Assembly (NCBI GenBank): GCA_900543975.1
Contig: UQTI01000009.1
Location: 1 to 57,809, forward strand
Reading direction: 5' to 3'
From: an uncultured Prevotella sp.
GTDB taxonomy: Bacteria; Bacteroidota; Bacteroidia; Bacteroidales; Bacteroidaceae
DNA: 57,809 nt
In this document: positions 16,813 through 24,762 of the stretch, piece by piece
Layout: every line of letters begins with the position of its first letter
Position numbering within the stretch: the first letter of the stretch is position 1
Translations under genes and position numbers: made by a program
The notes under the pieces: model-generated
What the model was told of the DNA's origin: nothing
The model's input: only the letters and a program-made list of their open reading frames with translations
Databases searched by the model: none

Positions 16813-17688
16813 ATGAATTATTTACGACTTATACGTCCGCAACACTGGATAAAGAACTTCTTCGTTCTCATACCCTTGTTCTTTGGTGGCGAGCTGTTTG
16901 ACGTGACACCCATCCTTAGTGGACTGGTGGTGTTCTTTGCTTTCAGTTTCATTGCCTCGTCGGTCTATTGTTATAACGACATCGTCGATGCCGATGACGA
17001 CCGCCATCATCCTCTCAAATGTAAGCGTCCCGTGGCTTCGGGTGCGGTGTCGGTGCGCCATGCCTACTGGCTCATGGCTCTGATGTTTGTGTTGGGCATG
17101 GCTACAACGCTGCTGCTTGAGTCGCAGGCGATGTGGAATGTGATGGCGGTGCTGCTGTTCTATTATGTTCTTAACCTCGCCTACTGCTCCAAGCTTAAGC
17201 AGTATGCCATCCTCGACGTGTGCATCGTGGCTTTCGGCTTCGTGCTGCGCATCATCGCCGGCGGTCAGGCTACCGATGTGGAGCTGAGCAAGTGGATTGT
17301 GCTCATGACCTTCCTGCTCACCCTCTTCCTCTCTTTCGCCAAACGTCGTGACGATGTGTTGCGCATGAACGCCACGGGTGAGGCACCGCGACACAACACC
17401 AGTCGTTACAACCTGACGTTCATAAACCAAGCCATCACCATAACGGCCAGCGTGACGCTCGTCTGTTACATCATGTACACCGTGTCGCCAGAGGTTACCG
17501 AGAGCATAGGCAGCAACCACCTCTATCTCACCACCGTGCTTGTGTTGCTCGGCCTGCTGCGCTACATCCAGATAGCGGTTGTCGATGAGAAGAGTGGCGA
17601 CCCCGTCAAGGTGATGTTGCACGACCGCTTCTCACAGCTTATCGTGCTCTTGTGGCTGGCGTCTTACCTTGTGCTCATATATCTTTAA
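16813..17688 (+). CDS. UbiA-superfamily prenyltransferase, decaprenyl-phosphate phosphoribosyltransferase type
   Basis: A polytopic enzyme of 291 residues with about nine hydrophobic segments. The motif YNDIVDADDDRHHPLKCKRP (54-73) carries the metal-binding Asp cluster. It is closer to the NDV-D---DR-HP-K--RP pattern of mycobacterial Rv3806c, which joins phosphoribosyl pyrophosphate to polyprenyl phosphate, than to quinone-type UbiA. The second conserved region, KLKQYAILDVCIVAFGFVLR, also matches that subgroup. The pairing with a HAD phosphatase and a GtrA protein directly downstream supports a polyprenyl-phospho-ribose or -arabinose route. I start at ATG 16813; ATG 16795 is possible. No DprE1/DprE2 epimerase genes are visible here, so ribose may be the final sugar or the epimerase is elsewhere. 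Confidence 0.83.
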   Translation: MNYLRLIRPQHWIKNFFVLIPLFFGGELFDVTPILSGLVVFFAFSFIASSVYCYNDIVDADDDRHHPLKCKRPVASGAVSVRHAYWLMALMFVLGMATTLLLESQAMWNVMAVLLFYYVLNLAYCSKLKQYAILDVCIVAFGFVLRIIAGGQATDVELSKWIVLMTFLLTLFLSFAKRRDDVLRMNATGEAPRHNTSRYNLTFINQAITITASVTLVCYIMYTVSPEVTESIGSNHLYLTTVLVLLGLLRYIQIAVVDEKSGDPVKVMLHDRFSQLIVLLWLASYLVLIYL

Positions 17689-17743
17689 GGTGCTCATCTT
17701 TAAGATGTTTGTCCATCTTTAAGGTTCTTATCAATCTTTAAAA

Positions 17744-18361
17744 ATGAAGAAACTTTTTGTGTTCGATTTTGACGGCACGCTCACCAACGCCGACACGTTG
17801 CTCGAGTTTATACGCTTCGCCTGTGGGCGCAAGCGCATGTTGCTCGGCTTCTTGCTCTATTCGCCGTTGCTCGTGCTGATGAAGGCCCGTCTCTATCCCA
17901 ACTATAAAGCCAAGCAGAAGGTGTTTGCCCATTTCTTCAAGGGCATGACCCTTGAGCAGTTTGATTCCCTCTGCCAAGCTTTCGCCCGCCAAGGCGAGCA
18001 TCTGTTGCGTCCTGCCGCCGTGCGCTTCATCGACGAGGTGCGCGATGAGGCTCATGCCATGGCCATTGTGAGTGCAAGCATCGACAACTGGGTACGTCCC
18101 CTTGCCGAGATGTACCTCGGGCAACAGCACGACGGCACCGACATCGTGGTGCTGGGTACCAAGGTGGAGACCGACGGCAACGGACGGCTCACAGGACGCT
18201 TCGCTACGTCCAACTGCTACGGAGCGGAGAAGGTGAGGCGCATAACGGAGGTGTGGCCCTCGCGCGACCAGTATGACGTGTCGGCGTTTGGCGACAGCAG
18301 GGGCGACAAGGAGATGCTTGCCTATGCAGACCAGGCCTATTTCAAACCGTTCAATCATTAA
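17744..18361 (+). CDS. HAD-superfamily (subfamily IB) phosphatase
   Basis: A soluble 205-residue HAD hydrolase of the SerB-like IB type. Motif I is FDFDGTLTNAD (7-17) with the nucleophile and acid Asp; motif II is the Ser in VSASIDNW (near residue 108); motif IV is AFGDSRGDKEMLAYAD (about 182-197). A cap of about 90 residues lies between motifs I and II. Its place between the UbiA-type phosphoribosyltransferase and a GtrA flippase suggests that it removes the 5-phosphate from polyprenyl-phosphoryl-5-phosphoribose; in mycobacteria a different phosphatase family is proposed for this step. That is inference from order only. The 55-bp spacer before it repeats the word CATCTTTAAG. Confidence 0.8.
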   Translation: MKKLFVFDFDGTLTNADTLLEFIRFACGRKRMLLGFLLYSPLLVLMKARLYPNYKAKQKVFAHFFKGMTLEQFDSLCQAFARQGEHLLRPAAVRFIDEVRDEAHAMAIVSASIDNWVRPLAEMYLGQQHDGTDIVVLGTKVETDGNGRLTGRFATSNCYGAEKVRRITEVWPSRDQYDVSAFGDSRGDKEMLAYADQAYFKPFNH

Positions 18362-18378
18362 AAAAAACAGAAAGCTCT

Positions 18379-18783
18379 ATGATCTTAAACGAGATAACCA
18401 ACCGTCTCTCGCCGTCACAGCGCCAGAAGCTTGGCGAGGTGGTGAGGTTCGGCATTGTCGGCGCATTGGCAACCCTGCTTCAGTATGCCATCTACAGCGT
18501 CATGCTGCTGTGGTGCTCACCGTCGCTCTCCATGACTGTGGGTTATGTGTTGAGCTTCATCTTCAATTTTGTCGCATCCACACGTTTCACCTTTAAGGTG
18601 GAGACCAACGCCAAGCACGGAGCGGGTTTCGCCCTGTCACATGTCGTCAACTATCTCCTGCAGATGGCTACGCTCCATTTCTTCCTTTGGATCGGGGTGA
18701 GCGAGAGGCTGGCGCCAATACCGATGTTCTGCATCTGCGTGCCTGTAAACTTTGTGCTTGTGAGATTCTTCCTTAAGAAATGA
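18379..18783 (+). CDS. GtrA-family membrane protein (probable polyprenyl-linked sugar flippase)
   Basis: A 134-residue protein with four hydrophobic helices. GEVVRFGIVGALATLLQYAI (18-37) and GYVLSFIFNFVASTRFTFK (about 54-72) are the GtrA signature motifs, the latter with the conserved N-F-x-x-x-R-x-F-x-F pattern. GtrA proteins move or help to move polyprenyl-phosphate sugars across the inner membrane; the mycobacterial relative Rv3789 is linked to decaprenyl-phospho-arabinose. The stop overlaps the next ATG by 4 bp (ATGA), showing tight coupling to the downstream membrane protein. Confidence 0.88.
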   Translation: MILNEITNRLSPSQRQKLGEVVRFGIVGALATLLQYAIYSVMLLWCSPSLSMTVGYVLSFIFNFVASTRFTFKVETNAKHGAGFALSHVVNYLLQMATLHFFLWIGVSERLAPIPMFCICVPVNFVLVRFFLKK

Positions 18784-20276
18784 AAAAAATATTCGATATC
18801 TTCCGCATTCGCCGCGAGGAGCGATGGTTAGCCCTTGTTGTGCTGGTGGCCCTGTTGGCGTTGAATGCCCTTGTGCTGTGCAAGTATTATGACCTCTTCA
18901 CGCCCATCACACGGTGGTACTGGCCGCTGTTTATACACAACTTCCACATCTCGGGCTTTGACCCTATCACCTATTCGGTCGTGAGCGACTGGCTGGCAGG
19001 CTACAACGTGTACCGCCACCCGTTGTTGGCGTTCTACATGTATGTGCCTTACCTCATCAACCAGGCTCTGATGCAGCTCACCGGCATCAACTGTGCCATC
19101 TTCATCGTGGCTGCCATACAGGTGTTCTGCGCCTTCTACAGCATGGTGTTCATATACCGCATCTTCCGTGAGGTTATAGAGGTGAGACGCGCCGATGCCA
19201 CGGTCCTGACGCTCTTCTTCTTCTCGTTTGCTTATGTCATGGTGGCGGCGATCGTGCCTGACCATTTCATCATAAGCATGCTGTTCTTGCTCATTGCCCT
19301 CTACATCTCGGGACGTCGCATGAAGAGTGGCCGCTCGTTCAAGACATGGCAGACGGTGCTCTATTTCATCCTTACCGCCGGCACATCGCTGAACAACGGA
19401 CTGAAGATTTTTCTTGCAGCCCTCTTCGTTAACCGTCGCCGCTTCTTCCGTCTGCGTTTCCTGTTGCTCGGTGTCATCTTGCCCTCAGCCCTTATCTGGG
19501 GAACGGCTCGTGTGACCTATGCCAAGCTGGTGTGGCCGCGGGAGATGGCACAGAAAAAAGCTAAGGAGGAGAAGAAGGCACGCGAGGCCAAGAAGGCTGA
19601 GGAAGCAAGAATGGCTGAGGTTGCTAAGAGGGCAGAGGAAGCCAAGATGGCTGAAGCGAAAAAAACAGCTGCAACAACAGCTTCGCTTGAAAACAACAAG
19701 GGTGGTGACACGGCCAAGGTTGCAGCCGATACCGTCAAAAAGCCTACAGCCGTGCAGCACAAAACACCAGCAAAGGCAAAGCGTGTGCGTCAGGGCAGAC
19801 CAATAGGCAACGGCGAGTTCTTACGCTGGACCGACATAACGACATCGCGTGTGCAGTCGGTTGTGGAGAACCTCTTTGGCGAGTCTATACAGCTTCACCA
19901 GAAACATCTGCTTGAGGATGAGTTCCGTCAGCGTCCAATGATTGTCCACTATTCATCGTGGCTCAATTATGTGGTTGAGGCTCTCGTCGTGTTGCTGTTC
20001 ATCGTCGGAATGTGGTGTGGTCGCCACTCGCGTTTCTTCTGGCTCTGTCTGTCATGGTTTGGCCTCGACATGTTGCTACATGTGGGCATGGGCTTCGGGC
20101 TCAACGAGGTCTACATCATGTCGGCCCATTGGATATTCATCATCCCCATCGCCGTGGGCTTTGCCTTGCTGCATCTGCCGAAACGTTTCGTTGCTTCCGT
20201 GCGCTATGGCGTAGGTCTTCTGACGCTCTATCTGTGGGTTTACAATGTGGCTCTTATCGTGAAATATCTTCTTTAA
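18780..20276 (+). CDS. Polytopic membrane protein, DUF6080-like, paralog 1 of 3, with a charged helix insert
   Basis: A 498-residue protein with about nine hydrophobic segments. I do not recognise an experimentally described family; it resembles uncharacterised Bacteroidetes proteins of the DUF6080 type. It shares with its two neighbours a start RREER, then GFDPITYSVV (59-68) before YRHPLLAF (78-85), TGINCAIFI, a PDHF block (160-163), SVVENLFGESIQLHQKHLL (360-378) and ending blocks DMLLHVGMGFGLNEVYIMSA and HW. An Asp-Tyr pair followed by His-Pro in the first outer loop resembles GT-C glycosyltransferases, which use polyprenyl-phosphate sugars. Unique to this copy is a Lys/Glu/Ala-rich region (255-300) predicted to be a long charged helix, then a Thr/Lys-rich linker to about 340. 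Function as a sugar transferase is inference. Confidence 0.7.
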   Translation: MKKIFDIFRIRREERWLALVVLVALLALNALVLCKYYDLFTPITRWYWPLFIHNFHISGFDPITYSVVSDWLAGYNVYRHPLLAFYMYVPYLINQALMQLTGINCAIFIVAAIQVFCAFYSMVFIYRIFREVIEVRRADATVLTLFFFSFAYVMVAAIVPDHFIISMLFLLIALYISGRRMKSGRSFKTWQTVLYFILTAGTSLNNGLKIFLAALFVNRRRFFRLRFLLLGVILPSALIWGTARVTYAKLVWPREMAQKKAKEEKKAREAKKAEEARMAEVAKRAEEAKMAEAKKTAATTASLENNKGGDTAKVAADTVKKPTAVQHKTPAKAKRVRQGRPIGNGEFLRWTDITTSRVQSVVENLFGESIQLHQKHLLEDEFRQRPMIVHYSSWLNYVVEALVVLLFIVGMWCGRHSRFFWLCLSWFGLDMLLHVGMGFGLNEVYIMSAHWIFIIPIAVGFALLHLPKRFVASVRYGVGLLTLYLWVYNVALIVKYLL

Positions 20277-20303
20277 GAAAAGCCGTCTCTCTTATTGGAT
20301 GTT

Positions 20304-21752
20304 ATGAGAAAAGTAAAAAAACACAATGACGTTATGAATGATGTAAAAGGTGCAGAAAACAAAATTGTTGCGTTGTGGCGCAGCCGTGTGAAGCCGCTGG
20401 TTGACAACCATGTGAAGCCCATTCTTGGCATACGCCGAACAGAGCGCGGCGTGGCTGCTGTGGCGTTGCTGTTTGCCGTTGCGCTCAACGCCTTGCTCAT
20501 ATACAAATATTTTGGAATCCTCACGCCTGGCGGCACGCAAGGCTATTACAGCATCTTCATGAAGCGTTTTCAGGTGTCGGGCTTCGATGCCTCTTCTTGC
20601 ATTGCGCTCTCATGTGAGGACATCTATTTCAACTCGTTCCGCCATCCGCTCTTTTTCACCATCCTCTGGCCCTTCTATTGGCTTAACCAATGGCTCATGA
20701 GCATCACAGGCATCAACTGTGCCATCTTCATCATGGCCACCTTACAGGTGGTGAGCGCTGTCTATTCGGTCATCTTCGCCTACCGCATCTTTACAGATAT
20801 TCTTGGCTTGGCCCGCACCGAGGCACGCTCCCTCACCCTTTTGCTCTTCTCCTTTGCCTACATCATGCTTTCCCTGATGGTGCCCGACCATTTTGGTCTG
20901 TCGCTGCCATGGCTGTTGCTCACCGTGCTTCTCGCAGGACGGTGCTTCAAGCGTGGCACAGCCTTCAAGCCATGGCAGCAGGCGGTGCTCTTTTTCTTTA
21001 CTGCCGGTCTGACGCTCACCAACGGTCTGAAGAGTTGTCTGGCGTTCCTGTTTGCTGCGCCGCGCCGTGTGTGGCGGTGGCGTTCCGTGCTGTCGGTGGT
21101 CTTGCCGCTGGCTCTTCTCTTCGGCATAAGACAATATCAGCAGGTTGCCTATGAGCAGCCCATGAAGGAGCGCGTGGCAATGATGATAGAGATAAAGAAG
21201 CAGAAGGACCCCAACTTTGGAAAGGGCGATGCAAAGATTGTGGCGTGGCGTGAGAAGCAGAACGGCACAGCCATAGACAAAGACAACCTTCTGTTGCAGT
21301 GGAGCGACATCTCTACGCCCCGTCTGCCCTCTGTCATACATAACCTTATGGGCGAGGGCCTAATCCTTCATAGCCAGCATCTGCTTGAAGATGTGCAGAA
21401 CAACCGTCCGGTGTTTGTGACCTATGACCAAGGGGTCTTTTATGTGGTAGAGGGCTTGGTCGCTCTTCTTTTCATCATAGGCGTGTGGTACGGTCGCTGC
21501 TCGCGTTTGATGTGGCTCTTGCTGTCGTGGTTCGCCTTTGACATGCTCATGCATGTGGGCTTTGGCTTCGGCCTTAACGAGGTCTACATCATGACCGCCC
21601 ACTGGGCTTTCATCATACCCATAGCCATAGGCTTCGCTATACGACATCTCTCTGGCACTAAAAGAGAACTTATTGTCAGTGCGGTGAGCACATTGGGTGT
21701 GTGGATGCTCCTTTATAACGTGGCGTTCATTGTTGGCTATTGTGTGGGTTAA
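20304..21752 (+). CDS. Polytopic membrane protein, DUF6080-like, paralog 2 of 3
   Basis: A 482-residue paralog of the preceding gene. It has an extra N-terminal soluble stretch (about 45 residues, with VKPLVDNHVKPILGIRRTER) before the first hydrophobic helix. FQVSGFDASSCIAL with FRHPLFFTILWPF, TGINCAIFIM, VPDHFGLS, HSQHLLEDVQNNRP and GFGLNEVYIMTAHWAFIIP align with paralog 1, so the Asp and the His-Pro pair are kept although the Pro and Tyr after the Asp are not. In place of the long charged helix it has a short Lys-rich segment (IEIKKQKDPNFGKGDAK). ATG 20304 is preferred over an upstream TTG at 20295. The 27-bp spacing supports co-transcription. Confidence 0.68.
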   Translation: MRKVKKHNDVMNDVKGAENKIVALWRSRVKPLVDNHVKPILGIRRTERGVAAVALLFAVALNALLIYKYFGILTPGGTQGYYSIFMKRFQVSGFDASSCIALSCEDIYFNSFRHPLFFTILWPFYWLNQWLMSITGINCAIFIMATLQVVSAVYSVIFAYRIFTDILGLARTEARSLTLLLFSFAYIMLSLMVPDHFGLSLPWLLLTVLLAGRCFKRGTAFKPWQQAVLFFFTAGLTLTNGLKSCLAFLFAAPRRVWRWRSVLSVVLPLALLFGIRQYQQVAYEQPMKERVAMMIEIKKQKDPNFGKGDAKIVAWREKQNGTAIDKDNLLLQWSDISTPRLPSVIHNLMGEGLILHSQHLLEDVQNNRPVFVTYDQGVFYVVEGLVALLFIIGVWYGRCSRLMWLLLSWFAFDMLMHVGFGFGLNEVYIMTAHWAFIIPIAIGFAIRHLSGTKRELIVSAVSTLGVWMLLYNVAFIVGYCVG

Positions 21753-21783
21753 ACATCATAAGAAAAAGTAAAAGAGTAAGAAA

Positions 21784-23079
21784 ATGGCAAATTTGTTTGT
21801 TGTAAAGAAAGAGGAGCGTGCCGTCGCTGCCGCCATTCTCCTTATTATAATAGGGCTTCAGACATTGATGGTAAGCAAGTTTTGCGTCTTGCTCTCTGAC
21901 CCGTCGCACGAGGCATGGATGCGGTTCATGCGCAACTATCACATGTCGGGCTTCGACCCGATAAGCTACACCGTGCTCCGTCATTGGAACATGGACTACG
22001 ATGTGTTGCGTCATCCGTTGCTCGCCTTCATGATGTGGCCGTTGTCGATGCTAAACATGCTGCTGCGGTCGCTTACGGGAGCCGACTGTGCCGTGCCTGT
22101 CATGGCTCTCCTCCTCACGTTCTGTGCCTTCTGGTCGTTCATGCTCATGTGGCGCACGTTGCGTCATGTGGTTGGCGTGTCGGCCCATGTTGCCACGTTG
22201 CTCACCCTCTTTTTCATGTCGTTTGCCTACATCATGCTCACCGTTGTTGTGGCAGACCATTTCTGCTTGTCGCTTTTCATGATCATGCTCACGCTCTATC
22301 GTGCGGGCATGCATCTGCGCGAAGGCACCCGCTTCGGTTGCAAGGAGGTGTTGCTGCTGTTTGTTGTCACAGCAGGCATAACGCTTAGCAACGGCATCGT
22401 GGTGTTGCTTGCCGCCATGTCGGTGAACGGACGTGCTGCCTTTCGCCCACGCTTCTTCTTCACAACCCTCGTCCTTCCCGGTGTGCTCATGCTCGCTCTT
22501 GGCGTGGGTCTGGCAGAACATGCTAAAAACGAAGCCGCAACTAAGCCGAAGGCACAAAGCGTCGAGATGTCAACCAGTGCTGTAGGCCAGCAGTTTAAGT
22601 GGACGCGTGACGACCTCTCGCGCACCGCCGTGGTGGTAGAGAATCTTTTTGGCGAGTCGATACAGCTCCATCGCAAGCATGTGTTGGGCGATGTGTTGTC
22701 GGGTCGTCCTGTGATAGTGGAATATTCGTGGAAGATACAATATGCCGTTGAGGCTGCCATAATAATAATGTTTATTGTCGGCACCTTTGTGGGACGCAAG
22801 CAGCGTTTTGAGCAGCTGCTCCTTGCCGTCTTCATGTTCAATATGTTGCTGCATGTGGGTCTGGGCTTCGCTCTTGACGAGATTCATATCATGACGGCCC
22901 ATTGGGCGTTTGTCGTTCCCCTCTCCATCGCCTGGCTTTTCTGCTATTTCAAGCGCCGCCAGACTGCAGCCCTCACTTATCTTCTTGTCTTCACCCTCAT
23001 AGCCGTCATTACCGTCTACATGTTCGCTTACCACGGCTATCTTCTGCACCGCTACCTCACATGGCCACTCTGCAAGTGA
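21784..23079 (+). CDS. Polytopic membrane protein, DUF6080-like, paralog 3 of 3
   Basis: The shortest paralog (431 residues). It keeps KKEERAVAAAILL at the N-terminus, MSGFDPISYTVLRHW with VLRHPLLAFMMWP, VADHFCLSLFM, RTAVVVENLFGESIQLHRKH and NMLLHVGLGFALDEIHIMTA followed by HWAF. Only a short Ala/Lys linker (about 240-265) replaces the charged insert. Asp in GFD, Arg-His-Pro and Asp-His-Phe are therefore invariant in all three. It ends the plus-strand glycan block; a 508-bp gene-free repeat region follows. Three adjacent diverged copies suggest successive sugars or different acceptors. Confidence 0.68.
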   Translation: MANLFVVKKEERAVAAAILLIIIGLQTLMVSKFCVLLSDPSHEAWMRFMRNYHMSGFDPISYTVLRHWNMDYDVLRHPLLAFMMWPLSMLNMLLRSLTGADCAVPVMALLLTFCAFWSFMLMWRTLRHVVGVSAHVATLLTLFFMSFAYIMLTVVVADHFCLSLFMIMLTLYRAGMHLREGTRFGCKEVLLLFVVTAGITLSNGIVVLLAAMSVNGRAAFRPRFFFTTLVLPGVLMLALGVGLAEHAKNEAATKPKAQSVEMSTSAVGQQFKWTRDDLSRTAVVVENLFGESIQLHRKHVLGDVLSGRPVIVEYSWKIQYAVEAAIIIMFIVGTFVGRKQRFEQLLLAVFMFNMLLHVGLGFALDEIHIMTAHWAFVVPLSIAWLFCYFKRRQTAALTYLLVFTLIAVITVYMFAYHGYLLHRYLTWPLCK

Positions 23080-23512
23080 GCTTTTTTACTTTTATGTTTG
23101 GGTAGCAGAACTGTTGCCTCTTTCAGATGTATGGAGCTGATGAACGATGCGCTTTGTAAGTGCCATGTTTATGCTTTGTAAAGGATGCAAAAATGTTTAA
23201 ACAGGAGCATTTTTATCCCAGTTATGCATAAATATACAGAATGACAGAAAGATAGCAAACAAAGGGCTATTTTTTTCATAATGTACAAAATTTTAGTTAA
23301 AACTAAAGCACGAATTGTTAACGGTTCTCAAATACGCCCCTGCTTTGTCATTAAGCCTCTTTGAGGTCGTCAAAGAGGCTTAATGAGGCTGTCAAAGAGC
23401 CTCTTTGACAACGTCAAATGGGCACTTTCATTTTGTCAAATGGGCTTAATGGGAAACTGAATAAATATACGGCCCAAAGTGCATATTTATGCATTGTACG
23501 AGATGGCTGTTT
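23080..23512. repeat. Gene-free region with nested inverted repeats
   Basis: CATTAAGCCTCTTTGA (about 23350) is followed after 5 bp by its exact reverse complement. It is followed by TGTCAAAGAG-C-CTCTTTGACA and then two further copies of the word GTCAAATGGGC. The core GTCAAA-GGC-TTAATG thus recurs about four times between 23340 and 23450. No gene is visible on either strand. Confidence 0.7.
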
Positions 23513-23575
23513 TTTTTGTGCCTATCCGCCTTTTTGTGCCCGTCCGCCCTTTTGTGCCCGTCCGCCTTTTTGTTG
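23513..23575. repeat. 18-bp tandem repeat TTTTTGTGCCCGTCCGCC
   Basis: Three contiguous units (23513, 23531, 23549) with one or two differences and a partial fourth, ending just before the M28 peptidase stop codon. Confidence 0.85.
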
Positions 23576-23587
23576 AGGCTCTTCTGC

Positions 23588-24631
23588 TTAATAGCTCTTC
23601 TCGTTGGCGAGGTTCCACAGGTTGAGGAAGGCGGCTCGTGATATGTCGGTCACCTTCTCATAGTTGATCTTCTGCGCCTCGTCGCCAGGCATGTGGTAGT
23701 CGGGATGTCCGTCGGTGTGGTACCATATTATTGGAATGTCGCGCTTGGCAAACGTTCCGTTGTCGCTACCGCCCACGGGCTTGTCCCACGCACGATAGTC
23801 GGGGTCGAGGTGAAGGTTATACTGCTTGATGTCGTTCTTCAGCCAGTCGCCGAACACGGGGTGGGCGGCGGTGTAGAAGTAGACAACGTATGGCGGGTTC
23901 TCAGGCTTGTTGTTGCGGCCTATCATGTCGAAGTTGAGATAGCCTTTGATCTTGTCGGCAAAGGCACAGGTCTGCATGAAGAAGCGCGATCCGAGGAGAC
24001 CGATCTCCTCGCCGTCCCAAAACGCGAAGACGATGTTGCGCTCAGGCTGCACGCCCGCTGTGGCGAAGGCATGGGCTATTTGAAGGGCAGCGCTCACGCC
24101 CGATGCGTTGTCATCGGCACCGTTGTATATGCTGTCGCCCTCAAGGTCGGGGTCGCAGCCCACATGGTCAAAGTGGGCTCCCATGACGACATACTCGTTG
24201 GTGTTCTTGCCCGGAATCATCGCCAGCACGTTCTTCATGTTAAGGCGGCGGTGGGGCATCTGCTTCAGAAGGGCAATGGAGTCGGGGTGTACCTGCCATG
24301 GCTTGCGTTTCTGCCATTCCATGCTGTAGGCAGAGAACGGCTGTGTGTAGCTGTCGCCAAGAGGCTTGATGCCCCATTGGCGCAGGAGCGAGATGATATA
24401 TTGTGCTGCTACCTGGGCATCGTTTGTTCCCGCCTTGCGTCCACGCAGCTCGTCGCTTGCGAGGAAGCCTATATGAGCTTTGGCTGCGTCCATGGTTATT
24501 GTTTGCAGCGCCTGCTCCTTTGCTTTTGTCGTGGCGTTGTTGCTGTTACGTTTTGCGGCGTATGCGCTGTCGGTACCTATGCCGATGAAGGCGATGAGCA
24601 GCATGGCTGCTGAGAGAAAGGTTGTTCGCAT
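23588..24631 (-). CDS. Secreted M28-family zinc aminopeptidase
   Basis: A 347-residue exported metallopeptidase. The signal peptide is MRTTFLSAAMLLIAFIGIGT with a likely cleavage after AYA (about 25). The M28 core holds two zinc ions: GAHFDHVG (H153), NGADDNASG (bridging D173), FWDGEEIGLLGS (E208 base, E209 ligand), NFDMIGRN (D235) and HPDYHMPGD (H313). The HFDHVG-DDNASG spacing and the DELRGRKAGT segment are typical of Bacteroidetes M28 proteins. It likely trims peptides in the periplasm or at the cell surface. It is separated from the upstream M23 gene by a terminator, so it should have its own promoter, but I see no strong TAnnTTTG box in the short spacer. Confidence 0.93.
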   Translation of the reverse strand: MRTTFLSAAMLLIAFIGIGTDSAYAAKRNSNNATTKAKEQALQTITMDAAKAHIGFLASDELRGRKAGTNDAQVAAQYIISLLRQWGIKPLGDSYTQPFSAYSMEWQKRKPWQVHPDSIALLKQMPHRRLNMKNVLAMIPGKNTNEYVVMGAHFDHVGCDPDLEGDSIYNGADDNASGVSAALQIAHAFATAGVQPERNIVFAFWDGEEIGLLGSRFFMQTCAFADKIKGYLNFDMIGRNNKPENPPYVVYFYTAAHPVFGDWLKNDIKQYNLHLDPDYRAWDKPVGGSDNGTFAKRDIPIIWYHTDGHPDYHMPGDEAQKINYEKVTDISRAAFLNLWNLANEKSY

Positions 24632-24687
24632 GTGTGGAAAGAGTGTTTAAATGTTGTTTTTATTTGAAACTGTCGTTTAAAGTAAAA

Positions 24688-24727
24688 AGAAAAAGCCTGA
24701 CGGAACTGGCCCGTCAGACTTTTTTAT
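24688..24727 (-). terminator. Bidirectional-looking terminator after the M23 peptidase gene
   Basis: CCTGACGG and CCGTCAG form the stem around AACTGGC. A runs lie on the left and T runs on the right, so it can act on both strands; the gene using it is the minus-strand M23 peptidase. Confidence 0.8.
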
Positions 24728-24762
24728 CTAAACTGCATGATTGTTTTGTCGTGCTTTAAAAG

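Noticed and set aside
23513..23575. 18-bp repeats as CRISPR or iterons
   Set aside because: Only three contiguous units, no spacers, no replication gene nearby.
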